This document shows positions 1 through 11,629 of a stretch of DNA of 64,000 nt, piece after piece; position 1 is the first letter of the stretch, and each line of letters opens with the position of its first letter. A program made the position numbers and the translations under genes. The DNA comes from Leptasterias polaris. Taxonomy: Eukaryota > Echinodermata > Asteroidea > Forcipulatida > Asteriidae. The stretch spans positions 3,968,001 to 4,032,000 of the forward strand of contig JAZGTN010000009.1 of the NCBI GenBank assembly GCA_037783415.1, read 5' to 3'. The notes beneath the pieces are model-generated. The model saw only the letters and a list, made by a program, of their open reading frames with translations. It made no database searches and had not been told where the DNA came from.

Positions 1-238
1 TAAATTAATCATTTCTGTAAATTTTCAGTTAACAAAAAAAACATCCTATATTTGGTTGCTTTAATACCAACAAATTCAACAGAATTTGTGAAAATTTTTG
101 TAACACTATTTCAAACGGTGGCTATCCCATAGTTTTCCAACCTTGATTGTGACGTTGCAAAGGTCAATAAAGGTTTTCTTTGACCACCAAACTGCAACAG
201 ACCCTATATTTAGGTAATACCACAAAAACTTCACTTAC
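1..238. other. SSUH2-like intron, no exon recognised
   Basis: This is sequence 3' of the last recognised SSUH2-like exon on the minus strand. A possible acceptor (tctgttgcag in minus sense) lies near 197, but the frame after it does not resemble the family, so no exon is called. Confidence 0.4.
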
Positions 239-3200
239 AATTTTGAACTTAGCAGGATGTAGAACTCCAGCTGCTTGTAGGCCTCACATTTGAGGCACGA
301 TATGACAGCATGTCCATTACACCGAAAACACCTGGATAAATAATATGACGTCATCAGCTCATCCTACAAACAACGCTGTGGATACCATAGAGTTATATCT
401 CTATGGTTGATACAGAGAATGATGCGCGTGTAGTTGCCTGTGACGCGTATCTGCTTTGAGGCAATGCGCGCTGCCATTTTAGTTGTGCAGCAATTTTCTT
501 CCCTTCCCATTGGTTGATCTGGATATTTTTCTCATGAAGGCGAATCACGTGGTATTGATACTCTATGTTCCATGAGCTGACAAAGAGGGCGGGAGACACA
601 GACGACAGGTTGATATGAGCTCATCATTCTCTGTGGTCTATCTCCACGCACAACGCTAAATAAGTTTTGCTCTATTGGCAAAACTTCAATAATCATCTCA
701 AAAATAATGCAAAATATTAGTCTAGAAAAATATGAACTATACGATTTTGTTGAATGAGTCACAAATCTTGAAAAGATTTAATTAAAAAAGGCAAGCTTAT
801 AAATAAACAAAAATGCCAAAAATTGAAAAGAAAAATGGCTGCCACACGATTGACATTTGGTAGCTTGGAGATAAACAAACCTCTGTCCTCCTTTGCCTCG
901 GCAGTACTCACAGTCTACATTCTTTTTCTGACCCGTAGCCTTGCAGTGTTTACATCTGGTCTGAAAATGAAATGTTTAAAACATAAATTAACTGCAGAAA
1001 TAACTAATTACCACATTCATTGACAGTGCCCTTTGGTTAAATTGTGGACACCGGAGACGAACAAAAGTTCCCAACAAGGAAATTCTAAAGGGAGGGATTC
1101 TAAATAAATGTTGTGTACAAAGTCTTTGGGAGGCTGTTAAGTACAGATGGACGGGGGCGATGGACGGGGGCGTGCGGAAGATGTAGACTTATCAAGTTTT
1201 AATCATAATCATGCCTCAACCGATTCAGATCATGTACCGGTCGCTGCAAAGTAACGCTCAAGAAAGTGGGCTATGTAATCGAGCAGGATGTGACGCGCAT
1301 GCGGTTCTGAACCACTGACATTGGATCACTAAATACTCAAATGTCCCCTACTGGAGCAGAAATGTGATGATGTAGACCTAGCTATGAAAGTGTCAAAGAC
1401 TGTGTTTAGTTCTGGCTGAAACACAACACTATAGCGTGTGTTGACACTGAAGAATTTATCAGAAAACAAAATCTAAAACTTAATCAAAAGGTATCTTACC
1501 CTTCCCCTGCCTTTACATCGGAAGCATTTGTTAAAGCCACGTCCAGTGCAAGCAAAACACGTCTATGGTGAGAAAACAACAATATTAAGTGATGGTACGG
1601 TTTAAAGGCCTTTTATGAATCTTTTTGTCTTTTCTTTTAGGACCAAGTGTTTGAATTACGCTTTTTAATACATGACTGTGACGAATAATAATAACGGAAC
1701 AAATGAATTTTTATACCGAACATTCAAGTTTTTCCATCCCCTGTTCACCAGGACTTAAAGGTACGGTCATTGTTTGGTTTCAGTCAAACCTAAGCATTTC
1801 TCAAGTCACCTCAGCGGAGTATGCAGCACCGGCAGCCAAACAGGCAAACAGGCTGCTATTTATTCACATCAACAACCCTCGCAGGTACCCATTTACCTCT
1901 GGGTGATGAGAAGCATTTCTTGCCCCACCCACCATTGAGTATTGCAGCTAGAATTTTTAATGTGCACTAGAACGATCGGCCACGACACGTTTACCTTAAC
2001 ACGTATATTACTTTACTTTTGTCGTCAACAAGTACAATCACAAACATCTTACCTCGATGGTCGAGCTGTGTGGCACTCTTACTTTTGTAACACTGGATTT
2101 CAAAGTCTCACAAAAAGGGTTCGGTACCTCCCAAAGAGCGGGTGGTACGCCCTCTCTAGGACTGTCTACGTTTTGACCTGGTGAACCAATGACAGATTGG
2201 CATAACATGAATCTAAAAGCTACATATACAGCAATCCTTCACCGATCTTGAACTCTTGGTGGCAGCAGACATACCTCCATTACTGCGGTGTACCTGGGTG
2301 GTACTGCGCTGCCTAGCGACTGGTATAAGGTTTGGGCTACACGGCGATCATTTGATCAGTCGCGGGTTATTAGACTTTTACTTTGCAAATCGCTTAAACC
2401 CGTCGCTAGGCAGCGCAGTACCACCCAGGTACCACCGCAATAATGGCGATATCTGCTGCCACCAAGAGTTCAAGATCGGTGAAGGATTGCTGTATAGAAC
2501 TGTGAAAAGCATTCCCAATCCCCAAGAGAATTTGTTTTTTAAAGACAAGGTATAGGATTTGTTATCAGCGGGAAAACAAAAAAGTATGTTTAATCCGAAA
2601 GTCTACAAATTGTAACGTAAATAATCTTCCATAAACCGTCTGATGAAGCGGTCTCTGAAAACACTGAAGACAAGCAGAGTATACTGCTCGAAACGTCGAG
2701 ACCACACTGACCGGCTCTTCTTAGAGCCAACACTCCTCCCAAAAGAGACTGATACATTGGTGTACCCGCAAGTTTATAATTAAATAGATACTTCTTACTG
2801 TCAGAGTCAGTTGCATCTGAAGACCCCCAACATTGCTTATTACGACTGGCAGTCTTCAAAAGTTTATATTTTGAGTTAAAAGATTAAAATTGTGTTTTGG
2901 GTTGGGTTTTTGTTTTTTCTCTTTTTCTTTGCTCTTCCAAAGTGTACGTACCTTTTGCAAAATAATGTTCACATTTTGAGCTGCATTGTGATTTACCTTT
3001 ATATGGGATGTGTGCTCGTATAGTGGTCCGACTCTCCACAAACGTCTCCAAAGTATACTAAATAAAAAGAGCAAGATGCATTTCAAATGAAATACAACAT
3101 TTTTGACTTATAATGAAAAATAAAAATGATGGAGTCCATAGCTCGAAGCTTCCGGTCAACTTTTTAATAAATCTTCATATGGATCGTACATTTCACTAAA

Positions 3201-6200
3201 AGATAAAAATTAAGCAGTTTTATTGAGACAAAATTGAATGTAATTATAAAAGCAAACCTTTACAATACTACGGATATCCTGAACGGTAGTGAAAAAACCC
3301 CCAAACAAACAAAACACTTAAAATATTATGTGTATTTCACTTTAGAAGTTCCGTACAAAACAAAAATTTTTGAATAATTTAAGCAGAGTGAGATACTTAC
3401 TTTGGTGGCAGACGAATACTCGATCTTAAGTATATCCATTTCTTTAGCAGTTCGTTTACCATAGCAACAGTGATGTGCAGCCAGGTCAATGAGTTCAAGT
3501 TTCGCTTCCGGGGTAGGTATGTCCGTGCAAGCACTGGTGACACAATGGAATTCTATTATCATAAATTCGATTGGGTTTTTGAGGAAATGTAAACCTGATT
3601 TCATAACATCATTTGGGTGAGTGGCTGAATCGATTTTGTGCTCCTGTTTTAAGTTATGTCGTTCATGACGTCACTGTGTTCTTGAGCAAATCAAACCATA
3701 ATCTTAAAAGAGGACCTTGGTAGTGCCAATTACTTAATGAGAGGAAGTAACCCCAAGAGTTATACAGTTGCAGGATGGTTCAACCAGTTACTGGCTCCCC
3801 AATAAGCAAAAAAGTTAATTGATTGGCAAGACACGGAAGAATGCAGCTAAATACAAAGAACTGATGGTTCAACTTTACCAGAACGTTAGATCTGGATAGG
3901 TCTGTATGTTTGTACAATGTTGAGCACGAAGTATTAGATAATGTGAAATGGTCAAGTCTAGGATATCAAGAACTTCGACTCCCACAAGGGCATTTTACTT
4001 TTAAGAAAACAGTGAAATAAATAAAATGTGCCATGACTTAGTGTTAACAGCGCCCACTTAAGGATTTTCAAGATCATACCCCATTGTTCTGGTCACTACC
4101 AAAAAGGTAAAATAAAAAATGCTTCCTCGTTATCGTTTTTTATTCAAAGAAAGTTATTGATAGAGCTGAAAACAGTTCCCTGTTAGATTCTAGTTTCCCA
4201 TAAGCTGGACTTTTTTCCCTTTCGTCTTTGAAGTTTTGTCATCTCTTTGATAAATTGAATGCCACTTACGATTTGTATCGCCGCAGTTGGTTTTGTGGTT
4301 TGTGCAATCTAGGCCTCTCAGCTGGTTTGCCTAAATGGTGTCAGACGGACAAAATGTTTGCATTTTAGTAAGAATTGTATTACTCGAAATCAAGCTATAC
4401 ATGTAGGTGGCGCCCTACTTTAATCGCGGTGCCATGGTTTATAACTGAGCCCAATTTTATAGAGAAGTTAAACACAAGAAGTGCAATCACAAAACATTTG
4501 TGCTTAAACCAGAATAAGGTTACCAACTAAGATAATATATCACACTTACCATCTGTGGCTGGTCTTCAATTAATTTGTTCTTATTAGAAGAAAAACTGTT
4601 AAACAACATTTTCTGCCAAGCAGCTCTGTGCAATTGGGTCCCGTTGAGCAAAAAATAAAGTATTGCAACGGGGCAGATTTCTCGTTTGTACTATTTTAAA
4701 ATTGTTTTGTAGAAAACACATTTTTGTCCGTTTTTTTAGCACGTTTTACAACGCCAAGCTCTTTAACTGATAGATTGGTGTGTTCAATCTCTGGTTGCGT
4801 TGTTCTTTTGTTTGTTTATTTATTTACTCATTGTTACAAATCTCTTTATCAGCGGAAATTTCTTCGGCATTACAAATTGAGAGATTATCTTATGGCATCA
4901 TTATTCAGGTTTTGAACGTCGTGTTCAGCATTTAATAATATTACCACTGGGGATTTGGGGACGCTAGGTGGCAGCAGACTTTTACCAGGCAAAGCAATGT
5001 CCTCGAAGGAGTGCGCATGATCAAAATTACGTCAACAATTGATAAATATCTCATTTCTCTGCCATCTAGCGATCCCCATTATATAATTCAAATGCCGCAA
5101 TAAAGACATTGTACATGTTCAATAGACCCTTCCCACGAATATGTAAATTGCACATCGCGCGTGCGCACTAACACTTTGGTTGGCAAAATGATGGATCATC
5201 GCGCCTTTTTTAATGTGGCCGACGCGTTTGTGTGTCTGCTTAGAGCACATCTCTATGGCGTTTGCCAACCAATAAAGTATGCACGCATGCGTGAATGTAA
5301 TTAGCGTTTTCAATATGGGAAGGGACTAATAATATGTAACACATTATTTGAGTTCAACTATAATGGGCAAAGCGAAATTAAGTAAGCATTTTAAGCAGTA
5401 ACATGTAGCAAAGATGGTGAGTATCAAAGCAAGCACTTAAGCAAGCTGATAAGCGAGCCTAAACTAAACAATGATGGCAGTATGAAACAAAAGGAACACA
5501 AACTTATAATATTGTTGTTTATAGTAATAATAAGAAATGAAACAAATACAAAAGACTGGTTCTTCAGGCTCCGCCCATAATGCATTGACCAATCACAGCG
5601 GAACACGGGTCCAAAAGTCAAACATGTAAAACTCCATTCAGAAATGTCAACAAGTTTTCGCCATTTTGGATTGCTAAGTTGTGCCTTTCACGTTGAGCAG
5701 CGTTAGTGTTGAGATCAATGGTCGTTTAGTATAATGTGGGGCGGGGCGCGCGAAGTAAGACGCATATGTGTCATACGCACTACCCACGTGATCGCCGTTA
5801 TATGTTATGATGGGCGGGGCTTAATTGGTCAGTCTATCTACATACGGACTGACTATTACAAAATTAAAACCCATAAGCCGGTCTTGGAAAGCAAACCCCA
5901 CAACAAACATATAATTAATCTCTATATCAGAGATAATATAATGTTTTATTCTAATCAACTTAAATTCCTCTACAATACACACAGCTCAAAAGAAGATGTC
6001 GGATTAGGCTATAAGTACTTAGCACCGAATTAGTTAATAAAACTGTACCACAAACAAATAATATTTAGGAATGTAAAATGAGTTATACATTTCAGTGAAC
6101 TATTATAATAGGGAAGGTGGGTTATACATCAAGAGCTAATGTTTTATAAACTAAATGTTAAATGTCATTGTACGACTTAAATGAATTTTAAAAAGTGTGA

Positions 6201-7337
6201 GGTTTTGAGAGAAAACGTATCTAGACCAGGAACACTAAGGAAAAGTAACATTTAACAAAATCGACCAATATGCTTAATAAGTCGTCAAGTAGTCGTGGCC
6301 GAGCGGTTAAGGCGACAGACTAGAAATCTGTTGGGGTCTCCCCGCGCAGGTTCGAATCCTGCCGACTACGTTTGTATTTTTTTTCTCCTATCAATAAATG
6401 AAAATATTATCATTTGAGCTGCAGTCGGTGTCCCCCATCGCCGGTTCGAGTCCTGCCGACTACGGTTGTATTTTATTTTGTTCTACTACCAATTTATATT
6501 GAAAATATTATCCTTTGAGCTGCAATCGGTGTCTCCCATCGCCGGTTCGAATCCAGCCGACGGAGAACTTGTCTTGTGTTTGTTTTACACTGAGTTCCCG
6601 AATTGGGGAATAAAAAACAAAGTTAGTCAAAAGACGTATGTAGTTGTGGCCGAGTGGTTAAGGCGACAGACTAGAAATATGTTGGGTCTCCCCGCGCAGG
6701 TTCGAATCCTGCCGACTACGTTTTTGCCTCATACGTTGTTTCATAAACAAACGAAAAATTAGTTTTAAAATAATGCAAGTGAATTTTCATCAAAGGTAGT
6801 CGTGGCCGAACGGAAAGGCGACAGACTAGAAATATATTGGGGTCTCCCCGCGCAAGTTCGAATCCTGCCGACTACGATTTTTTTTCTTCAGAACGTAAGT
6901 TTGAGTTCTTTTAATTATTTTGGCTAAAACTATTCTTGCCACTCTATTTCAACAGAACCGACTACATGTTTGTTTCCTGAACTTAAGTTTTAGTTCTTAA
7001 TAAGTTCGAACAAAACTATTCTTTCCACTTTATTTTAACAGAACCGACTACAGTGTGTTTGTTTCCAGAACTTAAGTTTGGGTTTTGATTTATTTTAAAC
7101 AAAGCTATTTCTGCCACTTCATTATAACAAAAGCTCCCGTTTTTATGTTCAAAACAAAAACAAAAACCTGAAGTTCTCTAGCACTCTACTCCAAAAAATT
7201 GAATAAATAAAATAAAAATAATAACAAGGACACGAACAACGACAACAGAAGCCGGAATATCAACAACAGCAACAAGTTTCTAGCACTCGATTAAAATAAA
7301 AATAAAACTAAAAACCCAACAACAACAACAAACACAA

Positions 7338-7378
<41 letters not shown>

Positions 7379-10300
7379 CGTGAAGTTTTCTATCACTTCA
7401 ATGGTAGGATTGGTTGCAGCACCGATTTGTATTTGACTGATAAATAAACACATAACATAATACTATTATTTCAGTATACCTTGATGTAATTCAAGCTATA
7501 TAAAAATATTGTTAGTAAAATTGATAGTAAACCATGCACCAACGCCACATCTTGGGTATGTTATCACTAAAAAGCATGCAAGCAGATGTTAAGCCATTGT
7601 GTCATGCTAAGCCATCTTGGTATTGTTCCCTCCGTATGCGGTAGTGATCATGATTACTGATCTTCAAGCATTTGAAGGCTGCACTCAAAAATAAAAAGAA
7701 GACACTGATTCTCGTTGTTCTTTAAGGAGCCAGACTCGCGACGGAAAACACTCTTTTGGCTATAATTTAAATGTCCTAAATAGAGCACCGAACTATTGTA
7801 CTTCAAGCCTCGGTTTTGGTAGAATGTTTTGAGCTGGAGTAAGATGGCTGAACTATGACGATAACGTCTTTGTTTTTGAATCTGGAAAGTTAGCACAAAG
7901 CTCATGACCATGCTTAACCAAAACATTCTTTAAAGCAAATTAGAATACCCGATCAACCCGAATGCCCGAAGGATGAAAGACTGTTACGTACAAGACGTTA
8001 TCTCATTAAAAAAAGAGTTGATAAAGCACTATGTATTATCTTTATCATAGTGTAGCTCTATGGTATGGGTGACTCTTCAAGGGTAACCGGTTAACACAAC
8101 ATGATATTGACCTCATCCCCACAGAGTATCAACCCCATTGCACAACGCGCAGCGCACTTACACGCGCCTATCCTGTCCGCCATTTTGGGAGTCAAAATGT
8201 GCACAAAAGAAGTGACTCCCAAAGGCGGAAATGGTACACGCACATACGCAACTTCGAGCAATGCGCGTCTACCATTTCTGCCTTTTTGGTAGTCAATTCC
8301 TTTGTGTGCATTTTGACTCCCAAAATGGCGGACAAGAGATGCGCGTGTATGTGCGCTGCGCGAAATGCAATGGGTCTTTAGTATCTCTACGGTGAGCTGT
8401 GACATTGCTTTTAGAGTTTTCCTCTGATGATGATAGAGGTTAATGAGGGTGGATAGAAAAAGTATGTCCGTTTTTGTTCCGAATGAAAACTTTATAAGCT
8501 AAAAATGGTTACCCGCATTTGTTCAATTTTGGTGGAAATAGACAGTCTTATTAAAGAGGGGCTGTTTTCTTTTGCTTTTTACGAACATGGATGACATGGC
8601 GGATGAATCCCTCTTTTGACTTACTCTCCTTGGTAGTCGTGCTTTCATAGCCGTGAATTTTCGTTATTGCCTGCGTCATTTTATATGCTGGTTCCCGCAC
8701 CTTCTCGTTGTCCTCTACGTCAGAGCTCGGAGCATCTGGCCAAGTGAAGGATGGAGAATCTGTCTCGCCTGAGGGCGCTCTCCAAGCTTCAACGTGCAAA
8801 ATGGATCAACGTAGTTAATTATTAATTTATCTCTTTGTTTGTATAAGGGAGTTTGTTGAGATGCAAGAGGCGACCGCAGGCTGTAAATAATTAAATCGCA
8901 CCAATTTCTATTCACGTCCGTAGACTTGTTTGTAAATAGAAACAAACATACTTCCCTTATTCACCTTTTGCAGACCGTTTTCAGCTTGTTGGTATAAAAA
9001 TAATGGCTTTATACAATCCAGGGCATAATCTGGCAGGCAATATGCTGCACAGTTTGAATGAGAAATGTATATACATTGTGTTTCATAATGTAAAATAAAA
9101 ACATTGTAGCATGACCGCTGGCAAGTTTTGAGATGCGCCATCTTTCTTTTGGTATAACAAGTTCATGAAAATCGTACAGTTTTATAGATGGATTGCAATA
9201 AGCGTCATTGACCGCCATCTTTGATGTAAAACAATGGAAAAGTGCACGCGTGTACGCGCTACGCACGACTCTCAGCCAATGATAGCTCTTCACGTATGCA
9301 CACTTCATCAAAGATGGCGGTCAATGACGCGTATTGCAATCCATCTATTGTCAATAAGTAGTCTTCTTAGGAGCTAAGTCCAGGCTCTGTGACTCTTTGA
9401 AACATGCGATGTCACAGGTATACATGGTATAATGATTTAATAGAAAGATAAATGTTCAATAAGGAAGTAGCTATACATCCATGCACCATAACAAATCTGG
9501 GTTTTGAACGTGAGGATGAGTCCCTTAATAACACTTCAAACACAGTGCTAATTACATTTGTATGCATTGGGATGACGTCATCCAGCCGCCATCTTAGATG
9601 TAAACCGATAATGGAACAGTGTGACACACTGATTTGTACGCATGGTGCAGGTTTTTTGCTTAGCGGTTTGCTTGAATTGGATCATTTAATAGTTTTTAAT
9701 TGTTTACTGGGCTAGGTAGACATTGACCAATTCTGTCAATGTAATGTTCATGGTTTCCCAGGGCCCAAATTCCACCTGGCAGGCAAGACAGTTTATATAC
9801 ATGGGGAGTTTTTGCACCCATAATTTCCGAATAGAAGTAAAAGAAGATGGAACATTAACATATTAACAGCAGAATAATGCCTTTGAAATACAATGCACAA
9901 CCCATCTTTATATCTCAAGCTTTCAGATTGTTTAATTAAATTTTCTGGTAATTCTGAAAGTTGACTGAATTCAAATGAATGCCATTAGTTTTTCAACTGA
10001 CGTCATAATTGCATACTCACGTATTGATTGGTCCATACCAGGTCTGGACAAGTCCCCGGACGCGAGAAGGGGCAACTGTGCAGTTTGCATGTACATTGGC
10101 GGTGCTTGTGGCAACGAATGGGCAGTTTGCATGTACATTGGCGGTGCTTGTGGCAACGAATGGGCGGGCGACTGCACATTCTGCCCAGGGGTACCTTGGG
10201 TACCGTGAGGCGGTCCTTTGATGGTTTTGGAGATGGGGAATACAATTAAAGTCTATAAATATTTTGTCAGGGATTTTGTAAATTATTAAGTTCTAGGCCT

Positions 10301-10872
10301 ACTGCAGTATAAATAATATAAAGTACGGCAAGTATGATTTGAAACTTTGCATGGTCAGTTCGTTTCGATCAGTATGCTTTGATCGTCTTCCTCCTGATGA
10401 TCGTCTTCCTCCTGAAGACGATCAGAGCATACTAATCGAAACGTCGAGAGTTGTCGAACCAGAACCACCACTACCCAAAAGAATTTTACGCACGTGTCAC
10501 CTCAAACCTTACCTGAATAGTACGGCAGGTTTGTGACCGAATTGAGCCTTTGATGACACAAGCATGGAATTGGGTAGAAAGTCAGAGTTTTTAAATGAGA
10601 AAGACATTCAGATTTAGGTTGAAATTCTCCCTGAAACTAGAGTATTTTTTACGAACACCGAATGTAGGACTATCCTTGATGGTCAATGTGCAATGGATGC
10701 AGCCACATTTCACCAAACCAAACGCAAAAAACAAGATGGCTGAGTCACCAACAATGTCTACGTTTGGGATGCTTAGATTTGAGTTTTGTTATTCAGCCAT
10801 AAACTGTACGTTACCTGTGGACTCCACCGGCGGCAATGATGACGATGAAGCTATAGACGTAAACCCCGCCAT
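239..10872 (-). CDS. SSUH2: SSUH2-like cysteine-rich protein, 8 coding exons seen, 3' end beyond left edge
   Basis: Read right to left, the exons are 10872-10815 (start codon in ATGGCGGGGTTTACG), 8768-8625 (or from 8786), 3552-3401 (or from 3533), 3057-2997, 2177-2053, 1562-1500, 960-881 and 331-239. Phases join cleanly from exon 3 onward; exons 1 and 2 are weaker. Visible motifs in order are HHCCYGKRTAKEM, YTLETFVESR, VDSPREGVPPALWEVP, VPHSSTIE, then six CxxC pairs: CFACTGRG, CFRCKGRG, CKHCKATG, CEYCRGKG, CFRCNGHA and CLKCEAYK. This order matches the SSUH2 family, which has a DnaJ-like zinc-binding cysteine region. In vertebrates SSUH2 is linked to tooth development; the molecular role is unclear. 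The last two CxxC pairs lack the usual second glycine. The C-terminal third is missing because the gene runs off the window. Confidence 0.85.
332..880. other. SSUH2-like intron, no other feature seen
   Basis: Intron between exons 960-881 and 331-239. Short open frames on both strands show no family resemblance. There is a loose inverted arrangement around the 'ctctatggt' and 'ctctgtggt' stretches near 395 and 630, but I cannot define an element. Confidence 0.35.
2225..2496. repeat. Long foldback (MITE-like) element
   Basis: Arms at 2225-2320 and 2402-2496 are near-perfect reverse complements, beginning tatacagcaatcc and ending with the GCCTAGCGAC / GTCGCTAGGC pair, around a loop of about 80 bp. 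It lies in an SSUH2-like intron and ends 48 nt from the acceptor of the exon that starts at 2177. No coding frame is supported. Confidence 0.85.
2636..2715 (+). other. Hairpin with GAAACGTCGAG signature, possible Penelope/hammerhead-like terminus
   Basis: The stretch contains CTGAAGAC, a short AGCAG...CTGCT stem, then CGAAACGTCGAGACC. Upstream GGTCTC can pair with the GAGACC. The same signature occurs at 10437-10449. It resembles hammerhead-type motifs found at Penelope-like element ends, but the core is not canonical here. Confidence 0.3.
3605..5118. other. Intronic sequence without recognised gene
   Basis: This is part of the large intron upstream of the SSUH2-like exon at about 3.4-3.55 kb. 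Only short open frames without family resemblance were seen. A GGTGGCAGCAGAC stretch near 4969 also occurs in the 2225-2496 foldback, so this part probably holds old repeat fragments. Confidence 0.4.
5120..5330. repeat. Miniature inverted-repeat element, ends TAGACCCTTCCCA / TGGGAAGGGACTA
   Basis: Imperfect terminal inverted repeats enclose about 210 bp with no coding potential. The ends resemble those of the element at 15553-15705 (TAGACCCCTTG), so the two may be related families. Confidence 0.6.
5331..6288. other. Intronic sequence without recognised gene
   Basis: A 99-codon open frame at 5734-6033 has no family resemblance. CCGCCCATAATGC near 5573 and GGGCGGGGCTTAATTGG near 5812 are partly complementary, hinting at another decayed inverted-repeat element. 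Confidence 0.35.
6289..6370 (+). tRNA. tRNA-Ser (anticodon AGA)
   Basis: An 82-nt gene folds as a class II tRNA. The acceptor stem is GTAGTCG / CGACTAC, the anticodon stem ACAGA / TCTGT encloses loop CTAGAAA (anticodon AGA at 6322-6324), the long variable arm is GGGGTCTCCCC, and the T arm contains GGTTCGAATCC. The A box (TGGCCGAGCGG) and B box are intact. A T-run from about 6377 fits RNA polymerase III termination. There is no intron. It lies inside an SSUH2-like intron on the opposite strand and is the only clean copy in the cluster. Confidence 0.95.
6419..6465 (+). pseudogene. 3'-half fragment of tRNA-Ser
   Basis: Only the variable and T-arm part plus the acceptor 3' strand remain (GGTTCGAGTCCTGCCGACTACG). 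It is joined to a GAGCTGCAGTCGGTGTC stretch not present in the intact gene. Confidence 0.7.
6513..6562 (+). pseudogene. Second 3'-half fragment of tRNA-Ser
   Basis: Same structure as the fragment at 6419-6465 (GAGCTGCAATCGGTGTC followed by GGTTCGAATCCAGCCGAC), about 93 bp downstream. The two are tandem copies of a truncated unit. Confidence 0.65.
6640..6720 (+). pseudogene. tRNA-Ser(AGA)-like gene, probably degraded
   Basis: A full-length copy with intact A and B boxes, but one anticodon-stem pair is lost (TATGT instead of TCTGT) and the variable arm is one base shorter. It could still be transcribed; function is doubtful. Confidence 0.75.
6796..6876 (+). pseudogene. tRNA-Ser(AGA)-like pseudogene
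   Basis: The D loop has lost the TTA after CGG (CGGAAAGG), two anticodon-stem pairs are broken, and the T arm is changed to AAGTTCG. The acceptor stem is still complementary. It is the most decayed full-length copy. Confidence 0.8.
6877..7340. other. Decayed short tandem units, no gene
   Basis: Units of about 80 bp contain CCGACTACA, TTTGTTTCC and GAACTTAAGTTT (for example near 6957 and 7040). They look like spacer-plus-tRNA-end units of the cluster that have lost the tRNA. AT-rich (aac/aaat) sequence follows to 7340. Confidence 0.4.
7341..7373. repeat. (CAG)11 microsatellite
   Basis: Eleven uninterrupted CAG units are preceded by AAC/CAA-rich sequence. No coding context was found on either strand, so it is not called a polyglutamine tract. 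Confidence 0.95.
7374..8119. other. Intronic sequence without recognised gene
   Basis: A 90-codon minus-strand frame at 7654-7926 has no recognisable similarity. Nothing else is supported. Confidence 0.4.
8120..8393. repeat. Foldback MITE-like element
   Basis: Arms of about 125 bp (8120-8250 and 8262-8393) are reverse complements. Both carry TCCGCCATTTTGGGAG / CTCCCAAAATGGCGGA and the CCATTGC / GCAATGG ends. The overlapping open frames on both strands are products of this symmetry. Confidence 0.85.
8394..8624. other. SSUH2-like intron sequence
   Basis: Sequence directly 3' (minus sense) of the donor AGTAAGT that ends the proposed exon 8768-8625. No further element was recognised. Confidence 0.4.
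9185..9349. repeat. Foldback MITE-like element
   Basis: Arms 9185-9227 and 9307-9349 are reverse complements (ATAGATGGATTGCAATA at one end, TATTGCAATCCATCTAT at the other, with CCGCCATCTTTGATG inside). Confidence 0.85.
9350..10080. other. Intronic sequence without recognised gene
   Basis: GACGTCATCCAGCCGCCATC near 9573 resembles other 'gccatctt' element ends, but no paired arm was found. No gene seen. Confidence 0.35.
10081..10164. repeat. 42-bp direct duplication
   Basis: Two exact 42-bp copies (10081-10122 and 10123-10164), each starting CAGTTTGCATGTACATTGG. They keep frames open on both strands, which explains the overlapping short frames here. Confidence 0.95.
10345..10460 (+). other. 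Hairpin with GAAACGTCGAG signature
   Basis: TTTCGATCAGTATGC pairs with GCATACTAATCGAAA across a loop that contains a duplicated CTCCTGATGATCGTCTTC. CGAAACGTCGAG follows. It shares the signature with 2636-2715 and may be the terminus of a Penelope-like or similar retroelement carrying a hammerhead-like fold. Confidence 0.35.
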
Positions 10873-11629
10873 TTTCCCTGATGAAACAGCCAACTACAAG
10901 TTCAGATCAATTGCTATGGCACCAGCTGCTTGTAATTGCTTTTTGTCTTCTCATACAATACTAAGGCACACATGCACACCAACGTTTTAAATTACGTATC
11001 CTGGTATCTTCCAGACCCAGTTTTACATTTTTTGCGTATCTGTCAGACCAATTATCTCTTGCCAATACTAGGGTGATTGATCAAGCATAAAACGCTGCAT
11101 CTGATTCCACGTAATCTAACGTTCCTGTTGATGCGTTTACGCACCATCCCCATAGCAACCTTGACAAATAATGATATAAAATATTGATCTATGGGTTATT
11201 TATTAAAAGAGAGGGTTCGTGGGACAAGGCTGGGCTTAACCATTGCACTTGATTCAATTCAGTATAATGACAATGACAGGCACTCAGGGGTATAAACATA
11301 CATTGTTACTCTACACGTACACGGAAACAGTTTTTGAACTGTTATGTTGAAAGATATGATGCGAGTCTCATGGAATAGAGCATTAAATCCACTCATATAA
11401 TTTTTTTGGAAACAGTGCAAAAGTTTGTTTACAATTCCTGTTGTTGGGTTTGGATTTTTTATCGTGAATGTATAGCGAGTATTTGATCGAAGTAATGTCA
11501 TAATGAAGATGCTATGTCAAATTGAAGGCTGATTTGACCCCAAAAGTTAATGTTTGATTTTTTAATATAGCTTTTTTATAGATAGCAATTAGCTTTCATA
11601 TTGCACGAACCCCCGACGCGACGACAACC
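10873..11629. other. Upstream of the proposed SSUH2-like start; no gene recognised
   Basis: If exon 1 is right, the promoter or a 5' non-coding exon should lie here. No clear TATA box or CpG-rich block was recognised. Short frames lack family resemblance. Confidence 0.35.

Noticed and set aside
1..238. Terminal SSUH2-like exon after acceptor near 197
   Set aside because: The reading after the acceptor stops early and lacks the expected family pattern.
7341..7373. Polyglutamine-coding tract
   Set aside because: No exon context or splice-supported frame around the CAG run.
8091..8405. Overlapping open frames on both strands
   Set aside because: The region is a foldback element; the frames mirror each other through its two arms.
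10595..10990. 131-codon plus-strand frame
   Set aside because: No family resemblance; it lies opposite the proposed first exon of the SSUH2-like gene.
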